Below are positions 18,161-27,671 of a stretch of DNA of 64,000 nt, in pieces (position 1 is the first letter of the stretch; every line of letters starts with the position of its first letter). This stretch comes from Legionella nautarum (GTDB lineage: Bacteria; Pseudomonadota; Gammaproteobacteria; Legionellales; Legionellaceae), in the NCBI RefSeq assembly GCF_001467895.1, contig NZ_LNYO01000013.1, forward strand, positions 901,134 through 965,133, given 5' to 3'. The translations under genes were made by a program, and so were the position numbers. The notes beneath the pieces are model-generated. The model saw only the letters and a list, made by a program, of their open reading frames with translations, ran no database searches and was not told the DNA's origin.

Positions 18161-19549
18161 ATGGACTTGTTGCGCAAAAAAGCGGTAAATGATCCTCTTG
18201 AACCAGAAACTCGATTGGCGCAGTGTTTGTCTGCTTTTGATTTGACCCTTCTCGGTGTGGGTGCCATTGTCGGAGCAGGAATTTTTGTGCTAACAGGCAT
18301 TGTTGCAGCAACACAATCAGGTCCCGCCATTATCTTGTCTTATATAATTGCTGGCTTTGCCTGCGCATTTGCTGCCTTGTCTTATGCAGAATTAGCATCC
18401 AGCGTCGGTGGTTGTGGGAGTGCTTATGGCTATGCCTATGCAGGTTTTGGCGAGTTAATTGCCTGGATTGTCGGCTGGGATCTGCTGCTTGAATATTCGA
18501 TTTCTGTTTCTGCGGTGGCTGTGGGTTGGAGTGGTTACTTCAATGATTTTTTACAAGCGCTCAAATTGAAACTACATCCTGGTTGGCGTCATGGCTTGGG
18601 AGATGGAGGGATCTTTAATTTTTCAGCCTTTGCAATCATTATTTTTTTAGCCATCTTGCTAATCTATGGCGTGAAATCGAGCTCGCGGTTTAATAACTTT
18701 ATAGTGCTGGTGAAGCTCATTGTTATTTTTATTTTTATTGGCATCGCAGTCACTGAAGTGCAGGAACAATATTGGTTTCCTTTTATGCCTTTTGGCTGGA
18801 AGGGAGTTATTGAGGGGGCTTCGTTAATCTTTTTTTCTTATATTGGCTTTGATGCGGTTTCAACCGCTGCTGAAGAAGCAATAAAACCTTCGCGTGATGT
18901 GCCAATAGGGATTATCGGTTCTTTGCTTATTTGTACTACTTTATACATCATTGTGGCTGGCTTACTGACTGGAATAGTTCCTTACTACAGCTTAAATGTT
19001 GCGTCTCCGATTTCTCATGTTTTACTCCATTTGGGATATAAACTAGCGGCGGCCTTAGTCGGTGTGGGGGCAATCGCAGGCTTAACGACAGTGATGCTTG
19101 TCCTCTTTTATGGTTTAAGTCGAGTTTTTCTAGCCATGGCGCGTGATGGTTTATTACCTGGGTATTTTGCTGTAGTTAACTTGCGAACACGGACACCGAT
19201 TCGAATTATTGTCATCAGCGGTTTAATCATAGGTTTGCTAGCGGCCTTAATACCCATGCATGACTTGGCTGAGCTTGTTAATATAGGGACTCTTTTCGCT
19301 TTTATTATGGTTTGTGGCGGAGTCATTATCTTGCGTTATCTGCAGCCGGATTTACCCCGTCCTTTTAAAACACCATTCATGCCGGCCATTCCGATTTTAG
19401 GTATTCTGAGTTGTGCTTATCTTATTTTTCACCTCCCATGGATTACGATGCTGCGCTTTATCATTTGGATGATAACAGGTATAGTTATTTACTGGTTTTA
19501 TGGTCGCTTTAATAGCGAGTTGAATAGAAAAGAACAAAAAGTTGACTAA
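18161..19549 (+). CDS. APC-family amino acid permease
   Basis: A 462-residue permease with about 12 membrane helices. The substrate-binding first helix GVGAIVGAGIFVLTGIVAA is the APC/cationic amino acid transporter signature. SYAELASSVGGCGSAYGYAY and FFSYIGFDAVSTAAEEAIKP are also typical of the CAT/YfnA branch. It imports amino acids by proton coupling; specificity is unknown. Amino acids are the main carbon source of Legionella, so such permeases are common there. exoD overlaps its 3' end by 8 bp. Confidence 0.92.
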   Translation: MDLLRKKAVNDPLEPETRLAQCLSAFDLTLLGVGAIVGAGIFVLTGIVAATQSGPAIILSYIIAGFACAFAALSYAELASSVGGCGSAYGYAYAGFGELIAWIVGWDLLLEYSISVSAVAVGWSGYFNDFLQALKLKLHPGWRHGLGDGGIFNFSAFAIIIFLAILLIYGVKSSSRFNNFIVLVKLIVIFIFIGIAVTEVQEQYWFPFMPFGWKGVIEGASLIFFSYIGFDAVSTAAEEAIKPSRDVPIGIIGSLLICTTLYIIVAGLLTGIVPYYSLNVASPISHVLLHLGYKLAAALVGVGAIAGLTTVMLVLFYGLSRVFLAMARDGLLPGYFAVVNLRTRTPIRIIVISGLIIGLLAALIPMHDLAELVNIGTLFAFIMVCGGVIILRYLQPDLPRPFKTPFMPAIPILGILSCAYLIFHLPWITMLRFIIWMITGIVIYWFYGRFNSELNRKEQKVD

Positions 19550-20141
19550 ACATACTGGAATTGCAGCTTTATTTAAGCAGTTGCTAAAAAAACATGAACA
19601 AGACGCTTCTATCACTTATGAGGAGTTAGTCCGTTCAATTGGACCTCAAGCTTATGGTTTAATTATTATTCTGTTTGCCTTACCTAGTGCTTTACCTATT
19701 TCGGTAGTGCCGGGCATCTCCTTTATCTTTGGCTTACCCATCGTTTTTATCGCTCTTCATATTATAATTGCCAAACCCAATTTATGGTTACCCACCCGAT
19801 TGGCAAATCGTAAAATCGAGACTAAGAAACTAGCGACGGTGATTAATAAAACACTTCCTTATTTAGTATCCATCGAACATTTATTGAAGCCGCGCTGGCT
19901 ATTTTTCACTTCATCGGCAATGGAGCGCTTACATGGGGTGGTTTTATTAGGTTTGAGTTTCTTGCTGTTACTGCCTATTCCGTTTAGTAATTTTATTTTC
20001 GCCTCCATAATCATTTTATTTGGCTTAGGTATTTCTGAAGAAGACGGACTGGTAATCGTTTTGGCCTATCTTGGCTCCTTTGCTTATGCTTTATTTTTAA
20101 CTAAATTAACCCGTGAAGTATTTCGTTGGTTTGGTGCCTAA
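19542..20141 (+). CDS. exoD: ExoD family membrane protein
   Basis: A 199-residue protein of the ExoD family, named for a Sinorhizobium protein that affects exopolysaccharide and alkali tolerance; the molecular role is unknown. Family blocks seen: TYEELVRSIGPQAYGLIIIL, LPSALPISVVPGISFIFGLP, LLLPIPFSNFIFASIIILF. The start is TTG, placed across the permease stop (TTGACTAA), which suggests translational coupling. No better ATG exists near the conserved N-terminus. Confidence 0.85.
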   Translation: MTKHTGIAALFKQLLKKHEQDASITYEELVRSIGPQAYGLIIILFALPSALPISVVPGISFIFGLPIVFIALHIIIAKPNLWLPTRLANRKIETKKLATVINKTLPYLVSIEHLLKPRWLFFTSSAMERLHGVVLLGLSFLLLLPIPFSNFIFASIIILFGLGISEEDGLVIVLAYLGSFAYALFLTKLTREVFRWFGA

Positions 20142-20176
20142 TCGGCGTTTTTGCATGGTTGAACTCTCTCCCAACG

Positions 20177-20197
20177 TCCCGTGGCTTGTTCGCGGGA
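20177..20197. repeat. Short palindromic intergenic element
   Basis: TCCCGTG-GCTTGTT-CGCGGGA is a near-perfect 7-bp hairpin followed by TCCAGAGATC. Similar TCCCG..CGGGATCCAGAGAT elements recur between genes in many proteobacteria. It lies between convergent exoD and pitA and could aid termination. Confidence 0.45.
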
Positions 20198-20231
20198 TCC
20201 AGAGATCTCAATATGAGAAAGGATCGCCTGC

Positions 20232-21221
20232 TTAACCACAAGTCAACATGATGGCAGCGGCAATAATCCCCGCCGCTGGAATAGTGAGAAGCCATGAGAG
20301 AAAAATACGCCTTAAAACAGGCCAATGCGCTCCTTTAAGGCCGTTATTAAGACCGACGCCGGCAATGGCTCCCGTGACGGTGTGAGTTGTTGAAACAGGA
20401 ATACCGCATTCCGTTGCCGCAAAAATCATGATTGCTGCACCAGACTCAGCCGCACAGCCGCGCATGGTATTAAGTTCAGTAATTTTAGTTCCCATGGTAT
20501 GCACAATTCGCCATCCCCCCGCTAAAGTGCCTAAACTAATAACCGTCTGGCAAGAAATAATGACCCAAAAGGGAACATAAAAGGTATCGCCGAGTAACGA
20601 AGAGGAAAATAAGAGAACGGCAATAATCCCCATGGTTTTTTGAGCATCGTTACCGCCATGCGTTAGGCTTAATAATGCTGAGGAAGCAAGTTGAAAACCC
20701 TTAAATACTCTATTGAGTACTTCTTCAGGATATTTATTTAAGAGAAGACCCATTGAGAACGCAAGCAGAAATCCAAAGGCTAAGCCCACAGCGGGAGCTA
20801 CAAAGATACCGATAGCTACTTTGATAAATCCTGCAGGCTTAAGCGCCGCTATCCCGCCCTTTGCAATGGCAGCCCCAGCGAGTCCGCCAATCAAAGCATG
20901 GGAGGAACTGGAGGGTAAGCCATAATACCAAGTGGCCAAATTCCAAAAAATTGCCCCTATCAGAGCGGCAAAAATGAGGTGGGCATTCACAATGTTAGTA
21001 TCAATCAGTCCATTACCAATGGTTTTTGCCACCATCAGGCTAAAAACCATAAACGCGATAAAATTAAAAAACGCAGCCCAGATAACTGCTTGACGTGGGG
21101 TTAAAACCCCCGTGGTGACTATGGTGGCTATGGAATTTGCGGCGTCATGAAAACCATTAATAAACTCAAAAATAAAAGCAATCATGATAACGAACACGAT
21201 AAATGAAGTGCCTGTTCCCAT
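20232..21221 (-). CDS. pitA: PiT-family inorganic phosphate transporter
   Basis: About 329 residues with roughly ten membrane helices and the duplicated PiT signature: NGFHDAANSIATIVTTGVL in the N-terminal half and STTHTVTGAIAGVG in the C-terminal half, plus GLPSSSSHALIGGLAG. It imports metal-phosphate with protons. ATG at 21221 has AAAGG nine bases upstream; ATG at 21242 is in frame but lacks a site. It lies 33 bp after the CNNM gene in a coq7-CNNM-pit operon. Confidence 0.93.
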   Translation of the reverse strand: MGTGTSFIVFVIMIAFIFEFINGFHDAANSIATIVTTGVLTPRQAVIWAAFFNFIAFMVFSLMVAKTIGNGLIDTNIVNAHLIFAALIGAIFWNLATWYYGLPSSSSHALIGGLAGAAIAKGGIAALKPAGFIKVAIGIFVAPAVGLAFGFLLAFSMGLLLNKYPEEVLNRVFKGFQLASSALLSLTHGGNDAQKTMGIIAVLLFSSSLLGDTFYVPFWVIISCQTVISLGTLAGGWRIVHTMGTKITELNTMRGCAAESGAAIMIFAATECGIPVSTTHTVTGAIAGVGLNNGLKGAHWPVLRRIFLSWLLTIPAAGIIAAAIMLTCG

Positions 21222-21254
21222 AGTTTGCATCCTTTGCCGCATGAGTTGAGTTGT

Positions 21255-22571
21255 TTAAGGGTTAGGGATAATTCTTACTTGTCTGATTCGTGCTCCTTGA
21301 ATATGTTCAATAGTAGCAGAAAAATCAGGAAAGCTAATTATTTCCCCTTCTTTAGGCACCGAGCCATGTTGATGCAAAATTAAACCGGCAACAGTGGTTA
21401 TGTCTTCTTCCTCATCAATAGGTAAAGTTAACTCACGTTGTAAGGCACGTTCAAGGGTATAAAGCGAACAATCGCCTTTTACGGTTAAACTACCATCCTT
21501 ATTGGCTACCCAAGCTTCTTGGGTTTGATGGAATTCATCTTGAATAACTCCGATGACTAAGTACAATAAATTATCTAAAGTGACAAAACCTACAATCGCA
21601 TTTTGCCGTCCGTAAACTAAAGCAAAATGGGGCATACCCTCCTGGAATTGACGTAATAAGGCTAAAACCGGGAGTCTATAGGAAATTTTGGGAACAGGTC
21701 TTAAGATTCCCTCAAGAACCAGTTCGTCATTTTCTTGAGTTTCTAGCAAAATAGGATGCAAATCTTTGACATGGAGAATGCCAATAATCTGTTTTTTTGC
21801 TTTGTCATACACCGGATAGCGGCTGTAATGATAGTGATTCAATGTTTCCATTAACACCTTACTGACAATGCGATTATCGAGCATCACCATGTCGTCATAA
21901 GAGCGCATAATGTCACTGACATTCAAATCAGCCAGATCAAGTGTATGAGAGAGAATGCTCGTTTCCTGTTGGCTTAATTCGCCATGCAATTGACTAGAGC
22001 GCAGGATAAGCTTGATTTCTTCGCTGGAGTGAAACTGCTCTCCGGGGTGCATAACATCTAGGCTTAAACTTCTTAATAAAAGATTAGAGCAAGAGTTGAG
22101 CAGCCAAATTACCGGATACATAAGCCAATAAAAAAAGTAGAGAGGGACTGCTGTCCATAAGGAAATTTGTTCACTTTGACGAATTGCCAACGATTTTGGC
22201 ATGAGTTCGCCAACAACGATGTGTAAGAACGAGAGGAGAGAAAAAGCAAAGATAAAGCTGAGCGCTGCAAGCAGCTTGGGTTGAACAAATCCTATCCACG
22301 AAAAAATAGGATGAAGTATACGGGCCACAGTGGGTTCGCCAATCCAACCTAATCCCAGGGAGGCGAGAGTAATCCCAAGTTGGCAGGCCGATAAATAAGC
22401 ATCAAGATTATGATGTACTTTGGCTAAAATACTTCCCCGCCAAGGGTATTCTTCTCTAATAATAGCCACTCGGGTATGTCTTAATTTTACCATGCCAAAT
22501 TCGGCAGCGACAAAAAATGCATTGAGCAACACTAATGCAAAAGCTGCAAGAATGAGAATGAAGTTAGTCAT
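21255..22571 (-). CDS. CNNM/CorC-type membrane protein (hemolysin family, DUF21-CBS-CorC)
   Basis: 438 residues. The DUF21 membrane domain (residues 1 to about 180; NAFFVAAEFGMVKLRHTR, CQLGITLASLGLGWIGEP) is followed by a CBS pair (VSDIMRSYDDMVML; RYPVYDKAKKQIIGILHVKD) and a CorC_HlyC domain at the C-terminus. Homologues act in Mg2+ efflux. Its ATG overlaps the coq7 stop by 4 bp, so it is probably coupled to coq7. Confidence 0.93.
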   Translation of the reverse strand: MTNFILILAAFALVLLNAFFVAAEFGMVKLRHTRVAIIREEYPWRGSILAKVHHNLDAYLSACQLGITLASLGLGWIGEPTVARILHPIFSWIGFVQPKLLAALSFIFAFSLLSFLHIVVGELMPKSLAIRQSEQISLWTAVPLYFFYWLMYPVIWLLNSCSNLLLRSLSLDVMHPGEQFHSSEEIKLILRSSQLHGELSQQETSILSHTLDLADLNVSDIMRSYDDMVMLDNRIVSKVLMETLNHYHYSRYPVYDKAKKQIIGILHVKDLHPILLETQENDELVLEGILRPVPKISYRLPVLALLRQFQEGMPHFALVYGRQNAIVGFVTLDNLLYLVIGVIQDEFHQTQEAWVANKDGSLTVKGDCSLYTLERALQRELTLPIDEEEDITTVAGLILHQHGSVPKEGEIISFPDFSATIEHIQGARIRQVRIIPNP

Positions 22572-23209
22572 AAATGATAACTTGAATGGGTCATCAATTT
22601 GGAAACAGCCTGCATTAATTTTTTGATGACTAAGGGGAGTTCAGCCGCACCGGCTTCTTTAGCGACTTCGGCATGATGGGCCTCATCTTCTTCCATTTGC
22701 TCTAAGATAAGTTTTGATTTTTCATCTTGAGGAGGTAATTTTTGTAAATGGTTTTGCAAATGCTGAGTGACTTGCCGCTCTGTTTCTGCAACAAAACCAA
22801 GACTCCAACGATCGCCTGCCATACCTGCCAAAGAACCCAGCATAAAAGAGCCTAAATACCAAATTGGATTCAATACGCTGGGTTGGCTGCCTAATTCCAA
22901 TAAGCGTTGTTCACACCAGGCTAAATGATCAATTTCTTCGGCTGCCGCTTCATCCATTTGCGCTTTAACTCGAGCAAGTTGCGCTGTGAGGGCTTGTCCT
23001 TGGTAGAGTGCTTGAGCACAGACTTCACCGGCATGGTTGACTCGCATTAATCCTGCTATATGGCGTTTTTCCTGTGAGCTCAAAGGCGATTCATGCAAGC
23101 CCTCTGCAGGCGAATGCCGTTGCACCACCCTTTGAGCAGGCGGAGCCAGGGTGCGTAGGGCTGTATCGATTTCACAAATTATATTTTCAAAAAGACTTAG
23201 ACTACGCAT
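22568..23209 (-). CDS. coq7: Demethoxyubiquinone hydroxylase Coq7
   Basis: 213 residues, about the length of bacterial Coq7/CAT5. It hydroxylates C6 of the quinone ring in ubiquinone synthesis. The di-iron ligands are in two repeats: GLMRVNHAGEVCAQALYQGQ with EEIDHLAWCEQRL, and VAETERQVTQHL with EEDEAHHAEVA. It replaces UbiF in organisms that lack UbiF. First gene of a coq7-CNNM-pitA run on the minus strand; a perfect hairpin lies 40-70 bp upstream. Confidence 0.96.
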   Translation of the reverse strand: MRSLSLFENIICEIDTALRTLAPPAQRVVQRHSPAEGLHESPLSSQEKRHIAGLMRVNHAGEVCAQALYQGQALTAQLARVKAQMDEAAAEEIDHLAWCEQRLLELGSQPSVLNPIWYLGSFMLGSLAGMAGDRWSLGFVAETERQVTQHLQNHLQKLPPQDEKSKLILEQMEEDEAHHAEVAKEAGAAELPLVIKKLMQAVSKLMTHSSYHL

Positions 23210-23249
23210 AGAGTTCTCAAGATAAATGATTAATAGTAATGGCAGCTTG

Positions 23250-23277
23250 TTGGTTCATCCTTGCTTGGATGAACCAA
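23250..23277. other. Perfect 11-bp hairpin in a divergent intergenic region
   Basis: TTGGTTCATCC and GGATGAACCAA flank TTGCTT. No gene ends here and no T-run follows directly, so a terminator role is doubtful. It lies 40-70 bp upstream of coq7 and about 180 bp upstream of the effector-like gene. Confidence 0.5.
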
Positions 23278-23458
23278 TTCTCTCATTTTACCTAGATCTA
23301 AACCTTTTTTTCAAAGCTGTAAAATTATTTATTCTTGAAACTCCCAGGTCATCTAACTGTCAAGCCTGGAATGCGAAATCTCTGATCTAATCATGTAAAT
23401 TTTGATCATATTCATGTATAATAAAAGATCATCGCAACTGCAAAACGGAGAGTAATTC

Positions 23459-25249
23459 ATGGGTTTAAGCATACGAGTATTTACTCTTAACTGCGGTAAT
23501 GGTTCTTTAGGCGAGACTGCCGCAGATAAAATAGTTCAACAATTTGAAGAGACGAATGCTGATTTATTTATCCTTAATTGCCAAGAAGTTAACTTTGATA
23601 AGGCATTAAGCGAATTAGCGAACCGTAAGCGAAATGCCGTTGTTTTAGCCGGCCCTCCAATGGTTACTCATACCAAACTTTCTACCCAACTACATCATAA
23701 CACCGGCATGATGACCATAATTATTCATAAACGGGATCTTCAAGTAGCCGTAGCAAATAATCAACCAGCAAGAAGAGCAGCGAACCGTTTCGGTGGTAGT
23801 GGCTACAATAAGGGTGGCGCATTGACCCGTATTGTTGCGTCTAGAGAGGGCGAGAGCTTCACTATTGATGATATCAATGCCCACCTCGATGCATTTTCTG
23901 ACGCAACAAGAGCGCAAGATTGGGCAAATATTCATCGCTTGCAAAAATATCCTGTCTCAGATTGGGAAGGGTTGTGTGCTGCAATGCCTGATCTGAGTTG
24001 TAGTGGCTTTGATGCTAATACACGCAATAAGTTTTCTTCGAGTGAGATGCAAGCTTATCTAGGTGCCTGGGAAAATCCAATTGACTGGGATATGCAAAGT
24101 TTAGTGCTGGCACCTTTAGGAAATGTTCGCGAATCTCAAGCTTCAACGTACAAAAGCCATCAACCAGGGATCTTGGAGGTAGCTGATCCTAAAAGGCCAA
24201 ATCGCACACGAGGCGGTATGGTCGATTTAGTAGCTTATACCGACGTTGGGGCGGCGAAAAAGCAATTACAATCGCGAGATTCGGTTTTAGTTAAAACCTC
24301 TGCTATATCCGTTCCTCCGCAAGAGAATGAGAGCCGAGACCATGCCGTAATTGGCAGTGATGAAATTATTATTACCAAAAAGACTAAGTTTGATCGCGTT
24401 CGTGAAGCAATTGCTTGCTCCTTGGTTGAGGCAGCGCCCCAGTTGGCAGCTCATCTATTAAGTGATGATTTTGAAAAAAACAAGGCGAATAAAACCTACC
24501 TGCTTGAAGTGTATAAGCGATATTTAGGGCCCGAAGGCTTATTACAAAAGCATCTGCAATTGCATGCGGAGCGTTTGCGGATTTTAGAACAATCTCAACA
24601 CGAGAACCCGGAAGCAGAAGAGCAATTTAAACAGCAACTGTTTCTCGGTTCACAACCTTGGTTCATTATAGATAAAGATGAAAGCTTAGAGCAAAACGCT
24701 GATTATCATCATAGTGTATTCATGTTGCTGAATTTACACAGTCAGTGTTTAGCTGAGGCGGCTTCAAAAGAAGAACGTGAATCTCTACAACTGATTGTGG
24801 AGAAGGCTTTAGCTATGCCTAAGAATTTGCCTCTTACTGAACAGCAAAAATGGATTAAGCAAACCAATCAATTGTTCTCTATCAACAAGCTTTTGTACAG
24901 CTATGATCGACATCTACGACAAGAAACGGAAAAAAATTTACTAACTACACCAGAGCAACCCAATATACTATTAAAGATTAAAGTTGATATGATGACTAGC
25001 CTCAAAGAAAGGCTTAAAGCTGACAAAAATCCGGAAGAAATGCTCTCTGAGATAGATACAGAACTTGATAATGAGGTTAAGTCTATTCTTACACTACATC
25101 GTCATGATGACTTTTTAACACATTTTTATCATAAGCTCAGAAAGCTGATAACTGGTACGGATCTAAGTTATGGTGGCTTCTTTGTTGCTGAAACGACGAA
25201 GATACTTAAAGAAGAAGCAACTCCAGGTGTTGCTCCTAACTCTGATTAA
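23459..25249 (+). CDS. Candidate effector with endonuclease/exonuclease/phosphatase-like domain
   Basis: 596 residues without signal peptide. The N-terminal half resembles the EEP fold (inositol 5-phosphatase, sphingomyelinase, nuclease): IRVFTLNCGNG, FILNCQEVN (metal-binding Gln-Glu), GGMVDLVAYTD and SRDHAVIGSDEI near residue 300, matching the terminal Asp-His step. The C-terminal 300 residues are helical, polar and Gln/Glu/Lys-rich. Such two-part architecture and absence of an export signal suit a Dot/Icm substrate; that role is inferred. A possible -10 (TATAAT) lies near 23418. GGAG precedes ATG. Confidence 0.65.
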   Translation: MGLSIRVFTLNCGNGSLGETAADKIVQQFEETNADLFILNCQEVNFDKALSELANRKRNAVVLAGPPMVTHTKLSTQLHHNTGMMTIIIHKRDLQVAVANNQPARRAANRFGGSGYNKGGALTRIVASREGESFTIDDINAHLDAFSDATRAQDWANIHRLQKYPVSDWEGLCAAMPDLSCSGFDANTRNKFSSSEMQAYLGAWENPIDWDMQSLVLAPLGNVRESQASTYKSHQPGILEVADPKRPNRTRGGMVDLVAYTDVGAAKKQLQSRDSVLVKTSAISVPPQENESRDHAVIGSDEIIITKKTKFDRVREAIACSLVEAAPQLAAHLLSDDFEKNKANKTYLLEVYKRYLGPEGLLQKHLQLHAERLRILEQSQHENPEAEEQFKQQLFLGSQPWFIIDKDESLEQNADYHHSVFMLLNLHSQCLAEAASKEERESLQLIVEKALAMPKNLPLTEQQKWIKQTNQLFSINKLLYSYDRHLRQETEKNLLTTPEQPNILLKIKVDMMTSLKERLKADKNPEEMLSEIDTELDNEVKSILTLHRHDDFLTHFYHKLRKLITGTDLSYGGFFVAETTKILKEEATPGVAPNSD

Positions 25250-25469
25250 TCTGTTTAAGAATCCTCGAATAATGAGAATTTCCAGGATTATAATCGCGGC
25301 GTTGTGTAAATGGGAGCGTATCCATGGAGAGATTTTCGATTTTGTCTAATCTAAAATTTCTCCATTGTGGAAGACCGCCGCTGCGACTACCGTTACCGAT
25401 TTGATAGCAATGAAGTTGTTTGCAGTCGTGCAAAAATCTATAGTGGTTGAGGTTCAATTTTACGAGCAT
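25236..25469 (-). pseudogene. Possible remnant of a larger protein
   Basis: Up to 78 residues from an ATG at 25469. The frame is closed by a stop just upstream and its 3' end overlaps the effector-like gene by 14 bp. The tail (QWRNFRLDKIENL, DYNPGNSHYSRIL) looks like the C-terminus of WYL-type regulator domains, which often end W-x-x-F-R-x-D-x-I then Y-N-P. If so, most of the gene is gone. This may instead be a chance frame. Confidence 0.3.
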
Positions 25470-25602
25470 GACCTTCAATAGTTAAACCTCATTTTTCTTT
25501 GCTCAATTGCTTCACCAATGAGCTTTTCAATGTGGTTCATTTATTGCCTATGGAGCCTATTTTTTTAGCAAAAGAAAAAAATTTTCGGCTCGTTGCCTAA
25601 TC

Positions 25603-27585
25603 TCATTGATTAGGAGTTACGATATTAAACCAGAAATCAAAATTATCTATGAAACTTAGCAATTGCCGTAATGACTCTGGATTACCTTCGATTCTTAACT
25701 CGTTGTTGGCCACTGTACTGGCAATCGTTTTCTGCTTAAGAATAATTTGGTTTAATATTTCCCTATTGATAGTGATAGTTGCATCTGCTTTATCCGATTG
25801 ATAACCCTTAATATGATGTAAACTACCATTATTAAGTTCTACGAGATATTTTTCATTAATATCAGGAAAAACAAAATTTAATGTAAGTACAGTATTGGCC
25901 GCTTTTTCACCATTCAATTTGACCCCTAGATAATCAAAAAATAAATCTGTACTCATAGCGCGAATCGTATCTGGACTAGCGGTATCGGGTGTAGCCGTTT
26001 TTTCTACTCCCTCACGTAATTCTTTAGCACCACTAAGGTAAAAATTGCGCCATGGTCCTGATTCAGCTTGATACCCCAGTTGTTCTAAGGCATCGGCTTC
26101 AAGATTACGTGCCTCCTGATTATTGGGATAAGCAAAGACTACATGATTCATTACTTCGGCTACCCAACGATAATTTCCTTGTTCATAATCTTTTTTGGCT
26201 TGATTCATAATTTTGGCAGCACCGCCCATATAATCGACGTATTTTTTACTGGCCTCTACAGGAACCAAAGGATGTAGGGTAGCAGGGTTGCCACTGAACC
26301 AGCCTAAATATTTTACATAAGTGGCTTTGGTATTATGATTCATCGTTCCATAATAACCACGGTTTGACCAATAATGACTTAAGGTCTCAGGAAGCTTCAC
26401 TTTTTCTGCTATTTCATCCATGGTAAACCCTTGGTTTGCATAATGCAGGGTTTGGTCATTAATAAACCGATACATATCTCGCTGTAATTTTAAATGCTTT
26501 TCAATATTGTCTTTATCCCAAACTGGCCAGTGGTGAGGGGCAAACAATACTTGGGCATCATTTCCCCAAAGGTAAAGTACTTCATTTAAATATTTTGACC
26601 AGGCTAAGGGATCTCTAATTTTTGCTCCTCTTAGTGAATAAGTGTTATGAAGTGTGTGTGTTGCATCTTCTGCAGTACAGAGAGCATGATATTCTGGTAT
26701 GTAAAAGAACATTTCAGACGGTGCTTCAGAGTCTGGCGCCATATAAAAAACAAAGTCCAATCCCGCTAAACTTAACTGTTGCTGGTTGTCTTTGACTAGA
26801 TCGGTAGGGGGAATAAGCGATACTGTTCCTGAGGAAGTAGTCATCCCTAAACCAGCTCCTACTTGGCCAGTGGGTGACATAGGCAATAAGTTACCATACA
26901 TATAACTCGCTCTGCGGCTCATCGCATTGCCTGCCATCACATTTTCCGCCACTGCACTTTCGATAAAACCAACGGGCGCTACAATTTTTACTTTACCCGC
27001 ACGAACATCTTCTTCTGTAACGACACCTTTGACTCCACCATAATGATCAACGTGGCTATGGGTATAAATGACTGCAACAATGGGTTTTTTAGGTCGATGT
27101 TTAAAATATAAATCAAGAGCAGCGGTTGCTGTTTCTGTGGAGATTAAGGGGTCGACAATGACTATCCCGTGTGGTCCTTCAATAAAGGTAATATTGGAAA
27201 GATCTGCAGTACGCACTTGATAGATATGTTCACTAACCTGGAATAATCCATCCATTTTTACGAGTTGAGATTGGCGCCATAAACTGGGATTGACTGTATC
27301 AGGGGAGGGACTATCTTTTTTGATAAATGAAAAATTACTCAAATCCCAGATAATATTTCCATTAGCATTTTTAATCACACCATTATCCGGCAGAGGTGCA
27401 ATAAAGCCTTTAGATGCATTATTAAACGATTCCTTATCATTGAAAAGTAGTTCTTTTAGCAGTGTATTATTTGAATTCTTAGTGATTGAAGACGCTTCTT
27501 TTGGGGATTCAGCGGCGTGGGAGATATTTAAAAAAAATACTGATAGTACTGCTAAAATACTAAAAACCCATTGTGTTATTTTCAT
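25603..27585 (-). CDS. Alkyl/aryl-sulfatase, SdsA1/BDS1 type
   Basis: 660 residues with a signal peptide (VFSILAVLSVFFLNISHAA). The metallo-beta-lactamase core binds two zinc ions through THSHVDHYGG near residue 175, AEDATHTLHN and FAPHHWPVW. It is followed by the dimerisation domain and a C-terminal SCP2-like domain (ATITINREILNQII). The family hydrolyses primary alkyl sulfates such as SDS to alcohol and sulfate, here in the periplasm or outside. AAAGGA precedes ATG at a good distance. Length agrees with SdsA1. Confidence 0.94.
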   Translation of the reverse strand: MKITQWVFSILAVLSVFFLNISHAAESPKEASSITKNSNNTLLKELLFNDKESFNNASKGFIAPLPDNGVIKNANGNIIWDLSNFSFIKKDSPSPDTVNPSLWRQSQLVKMDGLFQVSEHIYQVRTADLSNITFIEGPHGIVIVDPLISTETATAALDLYFKHRPKKPIVAVIYTHSHVDHYGGVKGVVTEEDVRAGKVKIVAPVGFIESAVAENVMAGNAMSRRASYMYGNLLPMSPTGQVGAGLGMTTSSGTVSLIPPTDLVKDNQQQLSLAGLDFVFYMAPDSEAPSEMFFYIPEYHALCTAEDATHTLHNTYSLRGAKIRDPLAWSKYLNEVLYLWGNDAQVLFAPHHWPVWDKDNIEKHLKLQRDMYRFINDQTLHYANQGFTMDEIAEKVKLPETLSHYWSNRGYYGTMNHNTKATYVKYLGWFSGNPATLHPLVPVEASKKYVDYMGGAAKIMNQAKKDYEQGNYRWVAEVMNHVVFAYPNNQEARNLEADALEQLGYQAESGPWRNFYLSGAKELREGVEKTATPDTASPDTIRAMSTDLFFDYLGVKLNGEKAANTVLTLNFVFPDINEKYLVELNNGSLHHIKGYQSDKADATITINREILNQIILKQKTIASTVANNELRIEGNPESLRQLLSFIDNFDFWFNIVTPNQ

Positions 27586-27671
27586 ATCAGTCCTTTGATT
27601 TTTACAGTAATAGTCTTTAATAAATCTAACTGTGATCTACTCTTTTGAGTAAACGAATGGGCTAAGCCAAC

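Noticed and set aside
23250-23277. Terminator of an unseen gene
   Set aside because: The hairpin is perfect but lacks a T-run on either strand and no gene ends there. Listed only as a structural feature.
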